A DNA stretch of 64,000 bases, from contig QVOM02000034.1 in assembly GCA_003586115.2 (NCBI GenBank), forward strand, positions 108,203,510 to 108,267,509, given 5' to 3'. The position numbers and the translations under genes were made by a program. The notes beneath the pieces are model-generated. The model was not told where the DNA came from, did no database searches, and saw only the letters and a list, made by a program, of their open reading frames with translations. The DNA is from Salvator merianae (lineage: Eukaryota; Chordata; Lepidosauria; Squamata; Teiidae). This document shows, piece after piece, positions 22,021 through 34,290 of this stretch; positions within the stretch are counted from its first letter, which is position 1; each line of letters begins with the position of its first letter.

Positions 22021-22639
22021 TAACAAAATAAAATATGTGCTTTTGTATTTAGGTACTGACTGACCCAGAATTACTTACTTTCAGCAAAATGGAAACATTA
22101 TTTGTATATTTTGGCACTGATGTAGTACAAGGTTTAACTATGTTGGAAACTTTAAGAGTTAAATATCGTATGTTTGGACAAAGATGCACCTTACAATTCT
22201 CTAAGTTCCTTGGAGATATTTAATTGATTACAGTGCTGGTGATTGAATGCCAGAATGGATGTTTTTGGACTAAAATAATTCCTAAAGTCTTATGAGAGTT
22301 GCTACAATGCATTAAAGTAGGGAAACTTCCCACTTATAAAATCTTTATTATAGTGCTAGACCTGCAAATATAAAAAAACAGGTCTTCAAATATAAAATAA
22401 CAATTTAATAGCACTGAGTATATCAGAGATGGCTCAATCCTGTGTGCTTCTTTGGTAAATTAAAGTATTCTGACATCTATGTACTAAAACACAAGCTTGG
22501 CAACATGATGGATAATTGTTCTCTAATAGTAATCTAACATAAAAATTGGGAGAATGCCCTGGATAGAATATCGCTAAAAGAGTAATCTGCTCTTGTCATA
22601 AACCCCAGTAAAAGTCATAAGAGAGAATGACATGGGTTA

Positions 22640-22955
22640 TAGGTCCTTTCTGCACTTAATTACTCTTAGTCTGGATCAGTGAGTCCGGAATAGCCAGGCA
22701 CAGTGATCCCGACCATGGCAAAGTGTGGACTGAATCAGCACTGTCTCCACCAACAGTGCTGATCCAGATACCAATAATCCAGATTAAGGCCTCCTTAATC
22801 TGAATCAAGCTCTGTCTAAAGCAGGCAGAGTGGAACAGTGGCGGGCATGGCCTCATGGATCTGAATTAACATACAATCTATGAGGCCCAGATGTGTACTA
22901 CATGGACCTTTAATCTACATTAAGAGTCCATGCAGAAAGGACCATCGTTTCAGCT
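22640..22955. mobile_element. MITE family D, inverted copy
   Basis: Opens 'aggtcctttctgcactta' and closes 'ccatgcagaaaggacc': inverted termini of about 16 bp. Inside is 'aatctggatcagtgag'-type sequence and the counterpart of the 20.2 kb copy in opposite orientation. About 300 bp long. Confidence 0.7.
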
Positions 22956-25200
22956 TCATATGGGCAATGAGACTGAGAACGAGGGAGATGGTGGTATCTG
23001 CTTCTAAAAAGGTTGAGTGTAAGGTGTTAAAACAAGTTTTCTTCACCCTTGATGTTTAGGAACTATTAGCGCATATGAGCCCACATGAAGTTAGAATCTC
23101 TTTTCAGAGATTTTAGGCACCATCCATCATGGTCCTGATTAGGGATGGGATCTAGGATGGTAAGCAAAGGATTCACTGCAGGAGAAAGAAAGCCTCAGAA
23201 AAAGGTCTGAAGCCTCATGGTAGAGTCCAGAATGCTGCTTTGAGTGGTACTTTGGCTTACATCAGTGAGGATGCCAGTGGAACTTGCTGTCATAGAGTGG
23301 AAATATAGCTAGAAGTTAGCCATTTCCTGGTCTTCTGCAGCATGTGCCACTGGAATTTTCAGTCCTTAAGTCATCTCCTGGGTCCCCACATATCCATATG
23401 GGAGCAAGGAGATGACTTTTCCTGGAGGAGCGCCATTAGAGTAGTTTACTGTGACCTACCTTTAGCTCATTCCCATGGCAGGCTGGCAAGCATCAGGGAT
23501 CAAATGGGGGCAGAGGAGTTTGTACCCCCCTCCGCAGCTCACTAAAGGCCCAAGTTATTAGCCCATATTATTTAGTGTCCTGAGTGCAACTGATAGTAAG
23601 CTGGTATAATTCTGTTTTTCAGTATCCAAAATGTGGTGATAGAGCTCAGGCTCTTTTTTTATAACCTAGAGAAGAACAGCCTTTGAAAAGCCTCGCTTTT
23701 GAATCTTCCCAGTTTAGAATTAACAAAGTCAAGTTGATCTTCAGTCAGGTCATAGTCTGAAATTACAATACACGCAGATGGACTCTCTTAGCATTCCTGC
23801 TCTCTAGAACATCCATCTCCAGGCAGAATAGCTTTCAGAATCTATGGCTCTGTTCAGACATAACAAAAGGGGTACCTCAGAGGCATGTCAGACAGACAGT
23901 GTGTGACCATCATATCCCCAACCTTCTCTAATCCAACTTTTCTAGACTAGAATGTTCATAGAAAGGGGAGGGGCAGACTCCCCCTCTCACCTCAGAGCCT
24001 TCAATAAGATGTCTCAGAGGTGCTTTTTTTTTTTTTTTTTTTTGCTGCGTCTGATCACTGCCTCTGAGTACAGATAAAAATAGAGCTAATTGCAGTTGCA
24101 CAACAGCACTTTGAGAGGTGTAAGAACAGTCTGTGAAACATATTTCTCCCTGTGCTTTTCTATCTGAGAGGAGAGTATCAGAGTTTTTAAACCAACAACT
24201 AGCAGCTTACTGTCTGTCTGAAAATGGCAAGTGAGAAATAAATTACCTCTGTGGCAGACAAATGCTTAGGTTAATTGGGTGATCATTGTACACATAATGT
24301 ATAGCCTCTGTTAGAGATTGTGATTTTGTTTTTGTCAAGGAAAGAAGCATGTCTTCTTCCCTTTTTGTCATGGCTTTTTCTTTTTTTTAAGGATGGGATC
24401 ACAATACTGAGGCACTGTTGCCAAGTGTATGATGACTTAATATAACTTGCTCTGAAAGGAGGCCCAATTGTTGTTTACCACATTTATTGACAATCTGTGA
24501 AAGGAGACCAGGAATCAGTCTAATTACCAGAGTGCCAGTTGTGCTTGTTAACACCAGCTTTGTGACCAAATGTTACTCTACAGTTGTCACATCACATGAG
24601 GTTTTCATTACCAACATAATAGTGAACAAGATCACTTACATCGCTGATGACTGATCTGCCTTACGAAGGGAAGAACAAAGTTGCATCCACATGAACAACT
24701 CAGAGCTTTAACAATATTGTGTACACCAGCATGCAGAGTACAAAATTGCTCTTTTTGTTCAGGAAAGCTAGCTGTGGTGTCACCCAGCACCTTAGAATTA
24801 GCCAATTAAAATCACATCGTGGTTTGCACACTTCATCACTGAAAGAGGAAGGAGACTCCATGTATGCCAAACTCTTCTTTCATCTTCAAAGAACAGTTGT
24901 TGATTGCTTCTCTTGAATTGATGCCAGTTGAGGCTTAGGATTTTTACTCGGTATTTTCGCTTTAGGATAGCATCATTCCAGCAAATCCAACATGTGTGTT
25001 CATTAATCCTCATTGCAGCCAAGTAGTACAGTAAGATTTTAACGGAACCTTAATGGAAGCATTCCACTAACTAGACACCCTTCTGTCCCAACCCCATTTG
25101 CCCCTCAAAAGGGAATGATGTGAATGACCCCCTTAAGATACTGTTTTCTGCTCAATGACTTTACATAAACAGTGGTAACAGCTTTCAGTCTTTCTGCTAA
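22956..25200. other. Long stretch without gene
   Basis: Anonymous DNA over more than 2 kb. It contains a 20-bp T-run near 24027-24044. I see no coding run with a recognisable family. Confidence 0.45.
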
Positions 25201-25650
25201 TATATTTTTTAAAAAAAACAAAAACAAGCAGGCTTGTTTATTTTTCAATGAATTCAAATTAATATCAGAGTAAAAAAGTGAATGTGTTTATCATTGGAAG
25301 CATGAAGAATACCAAGCACACTTCATAATCTTATCCAATGATGAATGATTTATCAGGCAGAACATGAATCTGCTTCTAACTGAGTCTATTTTCTTGTTTA
25401 CGCTTGTAGAACAGATACAATTTAATGAAGAATATAAAGTACTTAAAAATCTGTCTACCATTAATAGTTTAATTAAACTAACATGTACTTCAAAAACCAG
25501 ACAGAAACATTAATTTGGGTTATAAAAGGGCATGGCATTATTAAAGCACAATTAAAGACAACATTCACTTACAATTAAGGCTACGACAATTTAATTATTT
25601 CTCACATGATTGGCACTCTAGGTTTATTTCAACACCCTTAGGTGACCAAG
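25201..25650. other. Candidate conserved non-coding segment
   Basis: A repeat-free AT-rich block with dense TAAT/ATTA cores ('ttaatagtttaattaaac', 'acaattaaggctacgac', 'aatttaattatttctc') and no open frame. The composition recalls vertebrate developmental enhancers, but a comparison with other genomes is needed to say more. Confidence 0.2.
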
Positions 25651-25769
25651 CCCTTCACGCTAGTCATGAAATTGCAATGTATTTCTGCAAAGGCCAGAAT
25701 AGGAAGTGGTAAGTCCACTACATGGATCATTTTGTGTCCTCTCCTAACAGAATAACCTTCTATATTCAC

Positions 25770-26790
25770 AAAGGTACACATCCTATACAGGAACTTAGGT
25801 AACTTCTATAGTGAGTTCCTTGACTTCCAGGTTATTGGGTCAATGTCACATGCTTTCATGTTCTGCCTGCAGACATCCTTGGAATGAAGAATGGGTCTTC
25901 CAATAAGCATAGAGCCAGTGACAAGCATGCCATTCCATAAAGTATATAGTTAGGAATTCAGCTATCATTCAGCTTACATGGCCAAGTCAACATAAGCATT
26001 GCAAAGACAGCAGAGCAAACATACTTGGAAATTTGCTTTCATCAAGTCAGCTTTATCAGAGACTCAGTCCAGCCAGGAGACACTTAAAATTCTTTAGAGG
26101 TTATGAAGATGGAAAGAATTCAGATGGCACTGCTGGTGGGCACGTAGAGTCCATTACTCACTGCCATACAGGAGGGAGCTAAGCATGCAAACCAGGTAGA
26201 CCTTCATTTGTGGTTCTCCCAGACCCTATTGGGTATGCCATTGTAATCGTTGCTTTCCCGAGGCATGTGTGTCCCTCAAGGGACACACCACTTGTGTCTA
26301 TGGATCCAAGTTAAGTAAACTCCTCCACCATTTCAAGAATGTGTTCGCTGATACAAATTTTAGGGGTACTATAAATGTCTTCACTCATGCTATAGGTTTT
26401 CTTCAATGTTGTGGTTAAACCAAACTCATGTACATACAAAGTAACTAATGAGTCTTTAAAGAGCGTCCAAGCAATAAGTAGTCAGGGCAGTATAGCCATG
26501 GCTTTTTGCAGGGATATATATGTCATTCTCAGAGGTATACTGCAATAGAAGGGAGAACATAATATCAAAGAGAGTAGATGCAGGTATACAACCTTGCTTT
26601 TTTCCACTGTTAATCAGAAAAGATCTGAGAGTGTTCCATCATCCTGGATAGTTCCTTGCATGTTTTTGTGGAAAGATATAGTGATACTTGAAGAGCCTGG
26701 GTGGGTGGCCAAACTTCTGAAGTAACATGAAATGGCCTTTTCTAGTAACTATATTGTAGCCCTTTGACAGGCTAAATGGCCAGCGTAAAG
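25770..26790 (-). mobile_element. Decayed LINE relic, antisense (RTE-like)
   Basis: Minus-strand translation with several stops gives pieces of a LINE reverse transcriptase and its C-terminal region. Near 26560-26600 there is STLFDIMFSLLLQ (the 'aPtLFsiffs.ml' palm segment). Near 26130-26200 is a counterpart of 'lLYGcetW', and near 25900-26010 are VFAMLMLTWP and IPNYILYG, equivalents of 'mlqrarLrWaGHv.Rm.d.RiPkqllYGel'. The order fits one 5'-truncated copy. The precise clade is uncertain. Confidence 0.55.
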
Positions 26791-28570
26791 TGGTTGTCTC
26801 GGCTCATGACACTTATCTCATAGCTGGCAATTATGAGATGAAACAATTACGTCAGCAGTTATCTTCCAGTTCTAAAACTACTCTGCCTCTGGATACACTC
26901 GATCTGCAAGCCACAACAACCTGTTGAGAACGAGGGGTGTGCCAAAATGCAGTTCCAAGCACAAACTGCACTTAGAGACCCAGGACTGTCAGAGCTTTAC
27001 CTGGCAACCCTGGCTTGACACCTTTACACAATTCACAAGGATTTGTAGCACATCTAAGCTGTGCAGAAAACTCACCCATTTTTGGAAGCATGGCTGCTGC
27101 CATTATAACCGCCCTCCATGGGCAGGGCCATAGTGTGCATGGATGTGACTCACTTCCTCCTGAGGCGCAAAAAGATCAGAGGTGAATCTGGGATTGTCAG
27201 ATTAAAGCACTTTCAGTCCCACGCTTCTAAATGCAGAACTACTTGACCAAAAGTTATTCAAGTACTCTTAGGCACTGTAAAGGTAGAGCATGAATAAGTG
27301 TTGTGACAGACTTGTTCCTACTCTTCCACAACAGTCCTACCTCAGTGAGCTTCCCTTGGGCCAGGTAACACAGCCCTGCTTTCTCAAACACATTTCAGGG
27401 GCCATTTCCTGTGTTCCCAGCTAGAAACATTGCAGCGGGGAAATAAAAGTTCCCCAGCTGCAATGTTTGCACAGGCTTAGAGCAGTGTTCATTGTGCTTC
27501 AAGGTAGCCTCTGCCATCATGCAAATCCTGCCAATATTTAATTCATTAATAAGACTTTCTCTGTCCCATGGAACTTCAGGCTGGCCTCATTCTGCTGTTA
27601 GAATGGATTACAAAATTCTCATAAGACAATGTCAGCCACTATTCGCTTGCATCATCCAGGGTATTAAAAGCTTCAGCTCTGAACTTCTATTTGTTTTTGT
27701 TTTTGTTTGCTTTTATTTGTCTCAGAACACTTTTCTTCTCCAATGAGTCTTTTAAAACTGCCTTTAGCTCTGGGATGGTGGCCATCTTGGAAAGGGCAAT
27801 GCAAGGCAGAAGTGTAAGAAAGTATAGAATGTTCCAGGATGAAAACCACCACCTGTCTCCATAAAAAGCACAGAAGGGCAAACCACAACAAGGTGTAATT
27901 CTATTCTCTTCCTGTTAGGAAGACAAAGATTCAAAAGTTATACAACAGATTGGGATGCTGTTCCTTAGCAAGATGTAGTCAGTATTACTCTAAGATATAT
28001 TGTATGTGCTATGCATCAACTTAACTTTATTTTGCCCATGTGGACTTTGCTCTTCATTATGGCTACACTGTGGTCCAATTTGTTATAGGTTACCTTTCTT
28101 TGTTTCCTATATTGAAACCACAAACAGTGATCAAGGAATTCAAAGCCCCTTCAGTTTAGGAATGTGTATTGATCGGACTACTCATCCTTATGGATTTCTC
28201 GCTGTATTCATTTTTATGGACCTCTGACCCACACAGTGTTCAAAATGCCTTGGAGGGGCGTTAAAGTCTATCCATCTCCATAGCACCACACACCAAAGAA
28301 AACTTTGCACACAGGTTGGGGATAAACTCATTTAAATTAATCTATGGTTGTCAACTAGGCTTTTTTTTTTCAGTCAGTATATCCAGCCTACCCATATACA
28401 TCATTGAATAGGTAAACTTATATTGCCAATTATCTATAAATAATTTTAATACATCTTGTTAACCAAAGAAAGGTACCATTTTGCTTACTATGTATAAGCA
28501 AAATCACATTATGTAAAACTGTACCATACAGACAACTGTTTATACAAAATAAGCTTCCTTCTTACAACCA
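26791..28570. other. No gene recognised
   Basis: Anonymous sequence, including a 'tttttgtttttgtttgc' low-complexity patch at 27690-27710 and a hairpin 'ggaactttt..' region near 27430. Nothing coding. Confidence 0.4.
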
Positions 28571-28712
28571 CGGAAGTGCACAGAGATCATCCAGAGAGGT
28601 CTTACTGTGGGTCCCACAAAATACAGAATTCCACCATATGATGGCCCACAGTCAGGCCTTCTCTGTGGTAGTACCTTCCCTATGGAAAGCTGTCCCTTCT
28701 AATGGAAAGAAA
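28571..28712 (+). mobile_element. L2-clade LINE C-terminal fragment
   Basis: The plus strand encodes HSQAFSVVVPSLWKAVPS, the counterpart of the '[14 protein letters not shown]' motif at the end of L2-clade LINE proteins. The same motif is intact in the antisense copy at 31.5 kb. It abuts an L1 fragment on the right. Confidence 0.6.
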
Positions 28713-29020
28713 ATCTTGAGAAAGAAGAGAGGGGTACTATAGAGGCATTGGATAAACTACTTCTGAAAATGGAATTAGAACAAGAACAAGTTAAAGAATG
28801 TATGATAACATGGGCTAAAAATTTTAACTATAATATCTTGATGGAACAATAGGAAAAACTTTGAACTAAAGATTTGAAATTTACTGTATGTAATGCATTA
28901 AAAGAGAACATATATAAGATGATGCATCGATGGTATTTAACACCTTACACAATTTCAAAAATGTATCAAGGCATGTCGAGTAAGTGTTGGAAATGTAAAA
29001 AGCAAGAAGTGCTGGACTTG
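28713..29020 (+). mobile_element. L1 ORF2 C-terminal fragment
   Basis: Plus-strand translation shows EQVKECMITWAKNFNYNI, then after two stops the open frame 28874-29080. It contains NIYKMMHRWYLTPYTISKMY and CWKCKKQE, the well-known 'lykm.yRWyltP.kl.kmy....CWrC' segment near the end of L1 ORF2. It is truncated on both sides and inactive. Confidence 0.85.
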
Positions 29021-30115
29021 CGTAAAAGCAATTTTCTTTTTTTTAACCAAGAGACAACTTTAATCACAACTGGAGAGTGACAGGCTATAAGGAATTTGTC
29101 TAAACCACAATAAAATATGGAAAGTAAAAGCAAAAGTGATCCTAGTAGTGAGAGGAGGATTTAGGACAATAACCCCAAGTTGGAAGAATGTTTTCCATAG
29201 GTTCCAGGACAAACATCAGAGTTCTGTCTTCAGAAGAGTACAGCCCTAGGAACTACTAAGATACTGCTCAGGGCCTTCAAACTCCCAGATCTTTGGAAGA
29301 AGATCTGAAATTGAGGCAGACATACTAACCACCTCTGAGGGATGAAAAAACAATTCATCTCCCTTCCATTTTATCTTTACAACATTTCTGTGTTCAACAT
29401 CCTACAACACATGATCAAAATTCCATGTGTAATATTCCACAGACTCACAAAAATTGGAGGTTCTTCCATAAATCAAGCACTATAAGGAACATGTAGTAGC
29501 ATAGCAGTCAATTGCATTATGCAGCTATGGTGTTCAGATAGATTGTATTTTCTATGTATAAAACTAAGCTGAAAGTTCTACCAATATTCAAATTAGTGGA
29601 AGCCCTATGAGTGCTCTCTGGATACAAACTAAATTAGATGAATATGATGTAAATCCTGCTAATCTGCACATGATTCAAAGCAAAAAAAAATAAAACAAAA
29701 TAAAAGAATAGTAATTCCATTCCACATACAATGGCTACAATATCTTGCTTATGTAGCATGAGTATTATTCCTAAATTACTAGAAGCACATCTCTAATCAG
29801 ATGTTTTCATATACAGAGTACTATGATATAAAATTGCAGGTGTTTCTGAGATACCATTCACAATCAGAAAATGTCTGCTGCATCTTCATACTTAATGATA
29901 TTTTCTCTGATTAAAAAAATACTAACAGTTTGCAGCAAGATGAAACTTTAAAAAAAGATGGTATTTGTAAACCTGAATACCATGCCTAGATTTCTTTTTT
30001 AGAAGTTTAGTTATGCAATAGTTACTCTGATGTGCTAATTAAAGTCACAAGGTCCAAACTGAAAATTAGTTGTGGCTTTTCTGAAAAACAAAATATTCTT
30101 AGGAGATAATATATA
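29021..30115. other. No gene; possible unclassified repeat
   Basis: 29140-29340 has a low-complexity-free, G/A-rich phrase that looks repeat-like ('agggccttcaaactcccag') but which I cannot classify. The remainder is AT-rich and anonymous. Confidence 0.3.
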
Positions 30116-30245
30116 TGGTCATATTTATTTATTACATTGCACTGCATTGCATTGCAATGCATTCATATTCCGTCCTTCATCAAATGGACCCAAGGCAGGT
30201 CATAGCATTCAGTAAAAAACAATATTAATAAAAGCAGGATAAAAA
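30116..30245 (-). mobile_element. L2-type LINE 3' tail, antisense
   Basis: 'atatttatttattacattgc' is followed by 'atattccgtccttcatcaaa' and 'aaggcaggtcatagca', the reverse complement of an L2-like tail ('...gacgggatataaat(aaat)n'). Confidence 0.5.
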
Positions 30246-30689
30246 AATACATTGAATATATATCATGTGTTCCACTGCTGAAATCCAGAATTTTGCGTAG
30301 GATGCAGGATGTTTACAATTAGCAACTGGGGTTCAAACCCATTGTTCATTTCTTTGTATGATTCTCTGAAGTTAATCAAAGAGTAGGTGTGTGAAATTAT
30401 TGTTTCAGCAGCTAATAGCAACTCAGTTGTAATAATAACTCAGCTCTGAGACATCAGTGAAAATGACTGAACCCAATAGTAAAACAAAAGAACAAAACCC
30501 ACTCAGAATGAGCTTAAGAAAAGTAAATTATAAGATGCTATGATTGTCATATATTATTGTTGCTATTGTTATTATCACTTTTAAGAGTTTTTGGCTTGAT
30601 TTCCAGGAAAGAAGATGGGAATGTTACTGGGAATGTTGCCAAACGTCCATATACAGAAAATATCAATGTGTACTGTAAACATATTACTA

Positions 30690-30965
30690 CCATAATTCAT
30701 ATAAACAATCAAAGTAAAACAAAAATAAACAATCTAAAACCAATAAATCACATTCAAGCAATGCTACAAAGTAAAGACATCCTTTTGTATTAAACTCTGA
30801 AGGTCTAAAAAAAGACAGGAAAAGATATGGTTGCTGTTGGTAAAGAGTTCCACAAACCGGTGCCACCTCAGAAAAGACCCTATAGCATGTGAATCCCCCA
30901 CACCACACTTGGTACCCACTTTCAATCTCCTGTATCATTCTTATTTCCTGAATCTGTGTCACCAT
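30690..30965 (-). mobile_element. L2-clade LINE 3' part, antisense
   Basis: The minus-strand frame near 30830-30890 gives CYRVFSEVAPVCGTLY, a degraded form of the '[16 protein letters not shown]' motif, followed by an A-rich 3' UTR toward 30690. This is a second, older relative of the copy at 31.3-32.4 kb. Confidence 0.6.
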
Positions 30966-31004
30966 TCAGCATTTGGCAAGGTAAAGCGTACAGTGCCTCC
31001 AAAT

Positions 31005-31270
31005 GCTCTGAAGGCCAGTAATGAAAGTTATTGGCCTTTGGAACTCTGGGGGGCCCATTTCAGCACTGCAGGGGTGCCTGTCCACAAACCTCCCTGGTCC
31101 AGTATTTCACTTTCTATTACATTGGTAGACTGGACCAGGATGCCATTTTGGGTGCACTAGTCTGGTCTATGTTCTTATTTATGTGGACAATGCTTACTAT
31201 GATGGATGAGGCCTCCCTTAAACCACACCAGCATGTAGAAGGAGGGCCTGTCTGCACTAACACAACAGAA
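31005..31270. mobile_element. MITE family D fragment
   Basis: Shared phrases 'ggggggcccatttcagcac', 'ttggtagactggaccagg' and 'atgccattttgggtgcac', and a right terminus 'agggcctgtctgcacta'. Lies between two antisense L2 copies. Confidence 0.55.
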
Positions 31271-31283
31271 GCCCTTTCGTACT

Positions 31284-32433
31284 ATTTTTTATTTATTTAT
31301 TTTATTTATTTATTTGTATTTTTAGCCCGCCCTAATCCCAAAGGTCTCAGGGCGGGTTACAACAATTAAAACAACAACAACAAAAACTCATAAAAGGCAC
31401 GCAATAAAACAGGAGTCTGAAAGTAGGGAGGGAAACCTGTACCTTTAGCCAAAGGCAAGGGTAAATAGGTGTGTCTTTATTGCTCTCCTAAAGATGTGTT
31501 CTTGACGCACCTCAGGGGGAAGAGTGTTCCACAGTCTGGGGGCCACCACTGAAAAGGCCCTATCCCAGGTGCCCACCCTTTTAGCTGTTGAAAGTGGTGG
31601 TACAACCAGGAGGGCCTCATCTGCAGATCTTAAGGCATGGGCTGGCTGATATGGGAGAAGACACCCCTTTAGGTATTTGGGGCCCAAGTCATTTAGGGCC
31701 TTATAGGTTAAGGTTAACACCTTGAATTGGGCTTGGTAGCAAACTGGCAGCCAGTGCAGCTCTTTTAAGAATGGCATGATATGCATCCAGCCAGCTGTTC
31801 CAGTCAGCAGTCTTGCTGCTGCATTCTGTACCAGTTGCAGTTTCTGAACCGTCTTCAAGGGCAGCCCCATGTAGAGTGCATTACAGTAATCCAATCTGGA
31901 AGTTACCAAAGCATGGACTACTGTGGCCAGATTATCTCTGTCCAGAAGGAGCCGTAGTTAGTGAACCAGCCATAGCTGGAGGTATGCATTCTTGGCCACT
32001 GCCTCCACCTGAGTTTCAAGTGTAAGCGTAGAGCACAAGAGTACACCCAGATTCTGCACCTGCCCCTTCCAGGGCAAAGCTACCCCATCAAGGGCCAGAT
32101 ACCTTCCAACTTCATGGACCTGAGACCCTCTGACACACAGTAACTCTGTCTTGTATGGATTCGGCTTCAATTTATTGTCCCTCATACAGCCCATTACTGC
32201 TTCCAGGCACCTGTCCAACACCTCAACCACCCGTCCTGATTCAGATGGCAGAGATATGCAGAGCTGGGTGTCATCTGCATACTAGTGGAAGTGTGGAAAA
32301 GGTGCCAGTCTCTGAAACTCCAGAAAGGTTGATTTCCCCAGTTGAGCTGAACCCCTGGAAAGTATGCTTCTATCATGAGCTGTGGGTTCTCTGAGCCAAC
32401 CCCAAAGGGCCCTGACACTTCAAGGAGACACCT
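31284..32433 (-). mobile_element. L2-clade LINE, RT and C-terminus, antisense
   Basis: This minus-strand, 5'-truncated LINE starts within the reverse transcriptase. The catalytic YADD box is encoded at 32270-32281 and is followed in one frame by about 280 codons to the natural end at 31445, with a single stop near 31956. Landmarks are [50 protein letters not shown] and [18 protein letters not shown]. These are diagnostic of the L2 clade. The 3' UTR ends in AAATA repeats (TTTATTTA at 31285-31320 on the plus strand). A frameshift lies upstream of YADD. The enzyme would prime reverse transcription at a nicked target; this copy lacks the endonuclease and is dead. Confidence 0.88.
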
Positions 32434-32854
32434 AAGACTTCGAAGCACACAAAGGAAAAGCTACTTGAACGATCTTCTTTTGGAACTGGAAAAGGTACAG
32501 AAAAGGGCAATCAGAATGATCAAAGGGCTGCAACACCTTCCTTACAGAATCAGGCTGCAATGTCTTGGCTTCTTTCAGCCTTGAAACACAGAGTTTAAGA
32601 GGGGACCTGATTGAAGTATATGGAAGCACGGTATGGAAAAGGTGGATAGAGAAAAATTATTTTCTCTGTTGCACAACACTAGGACCAGAGGGCACTCTAT
32701 GAAACTGATGTGCAGGAGAGTTAGCACCAACAAGAGGAAGTCTTTTTTCACCTGGAGGGTCATCAGCCCATGGAATTTACCAGCGGAAGAGTGGTGGCAG
32801 AAGCCAGATTAGATAGCTTTGAGAATGGATTGGACAGATTCAAGGAGGTCAGAT
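32434..32854 (+). mobile_element. CR1 LINE 3' part, first segment
   Basis: Encodes the C-terminal part of the CR1 protein: LELEKVQKRAIRMIKGLQHLPYRIRL at 32475-32560 (counterpart of 'lE.vQrRatrmi.Gle.lpYeeRL'). After frame changes come segments corresponding to 'R.l.slRr..F..RvV..WN.LP' and 'fk..lD'. It is interrupted at 32854 by hAT element A3 and continues at 33604. 5' truncated next to the antisense L2. Confidence 0.85.
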
Positions 32855-33595
32855 TAGGGGTGTGCACGAAGCTTCGTGGCATTCGATTTTCGATCGAATT
32901 TCGTGATTTCGTGCCCTTCGCATCGAATGCGAAGGGCAACAGAAATCACGAATGCGAATTGCGAAGGTCCCTCAATTTTTCGAAGCATTTCGGGACCTTC
33001 GCAATTTGCCAATGTCTCACCTCTCTAGGCTGTCAGCACTGGCGCTGGCAACCTAGGGTGAATCAGCCAGCCAGCAGCGAGCGGAAGTGGAGAAAACTCA
33101 ACGGAAGGGAGGGATTCCCTTCCCGTTGATTTTCCTTCTCTTCCCCTCACTGACTCACCCCCCTAGGCTGTCAGCGCGAGCGCTGACAGACTAGGGTGAA
33201 TGAGGCAGCCAGCAGCCAGCAGAAACGGAGCTATCAAGGCGAAGGGAAAACCTTTGCCTCGATTTCACCACTTCCGATGGCGCTCGCCTCTCTCTCATCC
33301 CCCCCCCCAGTCTGTCATTACACTGACAGACTGCGGCGGGAGTGAGAGAGAGCGCTGCGCCATCGGAAATGAAGAAATCAAGGCAAAGGGAAGACAGACT
33401 AGGGGGGGGAATGAGGAGAGGCGAGCGCAATCCGAAGCAGAGAAATTAAGGCAAAGGCCTTAATTAAGGCGAAAATCTTCGCCGCGAAAACGAAGGGCTT
33501 CATTTTTGTGCGTATTTTTTCGCACAAAAACGAAGCCTAGGAGCTTCGCATTCCTGCGAAGCGAAAAGGGGAAAGTGCCTTCGTGCACATCCCTA
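32855..33595. mobile_element. hAT family A element, copy A3
   Basis: Complete 741-bp element. It starts TAGGGGTGTGCACGAAGC, ends CTTCGTGCACATCCCTA, and has a perfect 8-bp duplication GGTCAGAT (32847-32854 and 33596-33603). It lies in the opposite orientation to A2: its first 150 bp are the reverse complement of A2's last 150 bp. It contains the same hairpins ('ctgtcagcgcgagcgctgac'; a 'cagtctgtcattacactgac' pair) but not the tandem expansion. The host sequence is a CR1 LINE whose reading continues on both sides. Confidence 0.92.
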
Positions 33596-33603
33596 GGTCA
33601 GAT

Positions 33604-33855
33604 GTATCAATGGCTACTAGAATGGATGCCTAGGTACTCCACCTAGGGTGGGGAGTTAATACCTCAGTACTGCCTCCAGGTACATGATGGATACCCCTAA
33701 ACACCATTTGCAGGGTGTTGAGAGCAGGTGAAGGTTTTGTCTTTGCCTTCTGCTTGAGAATGACCAGAAGCAATTGGTGGGCTATTGTGTGAGACAGGAT
33801 GCTGGAACAGATGGGCTGTGGCCTGATCCAGCAGGGCTCCTCTTATGTTATTGTG
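33604..33855 (+). mobile_element. CR1 LINE 3' UTR, second segment
   Basis: Continues the CR1 copy after A3 ('atcaatggctactagaatgg', then 'ggatgctggaacagatggg' and 'gcctgatccagcagggctcc'), the standard 3' end of reptilian CR1. The end lies near 'cttatgttattgtgg'. Confidence 0.88.
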
Positions 33856-33929
33856 GTCTTAAATGTTAATATGATGTGAGGCAGTTGTCCACTGTTAGTA
33901 TATTAGTGGGAGACATTGCCACTTGATGC

Positions 33930-34290
33930 CAGGAATATCATGTGAGAGTTAGGAATCACTCACACAGCACTCATGGGGTACACTACAGAAACCAAGTCCA
34001 GTAAGAAATGCTGACAGAGCATTTCCTACTGCTCTGTTGTCCATGTGTTTTAACAAGTGCTTATGGTGGCATGGTAGTGGTCCAGGTGCAGGTCCATGCA
34101 GATGCTGCACTTGTCCAGCATACCAAATGAGCCCGGGGGGGGGGGCAAGGCTGTAAGGGCCTGCCCCATTATTGCATATTTATTTTGCCACAAAGGTGCT
34201 ATGTGGATCCTGCCCAAACCGTGCAAAAAACAATAATGCCACAACAGAATTTTATAAACACAATAATGCACAAGGTATAAAATGCAAATT
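33930..34290. mobile_element. MITE family F
   Basis: Palindromic blocks 'aagaaatgctgacagagc'/'gagcatttcctactgctctg' and the 'ccatgtgtttt' layout are shared with 13.9-14.1 kb. A nine- to eleven-base G run lies at 34135-34145. Termini are degraded. Confidence 0.45.
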
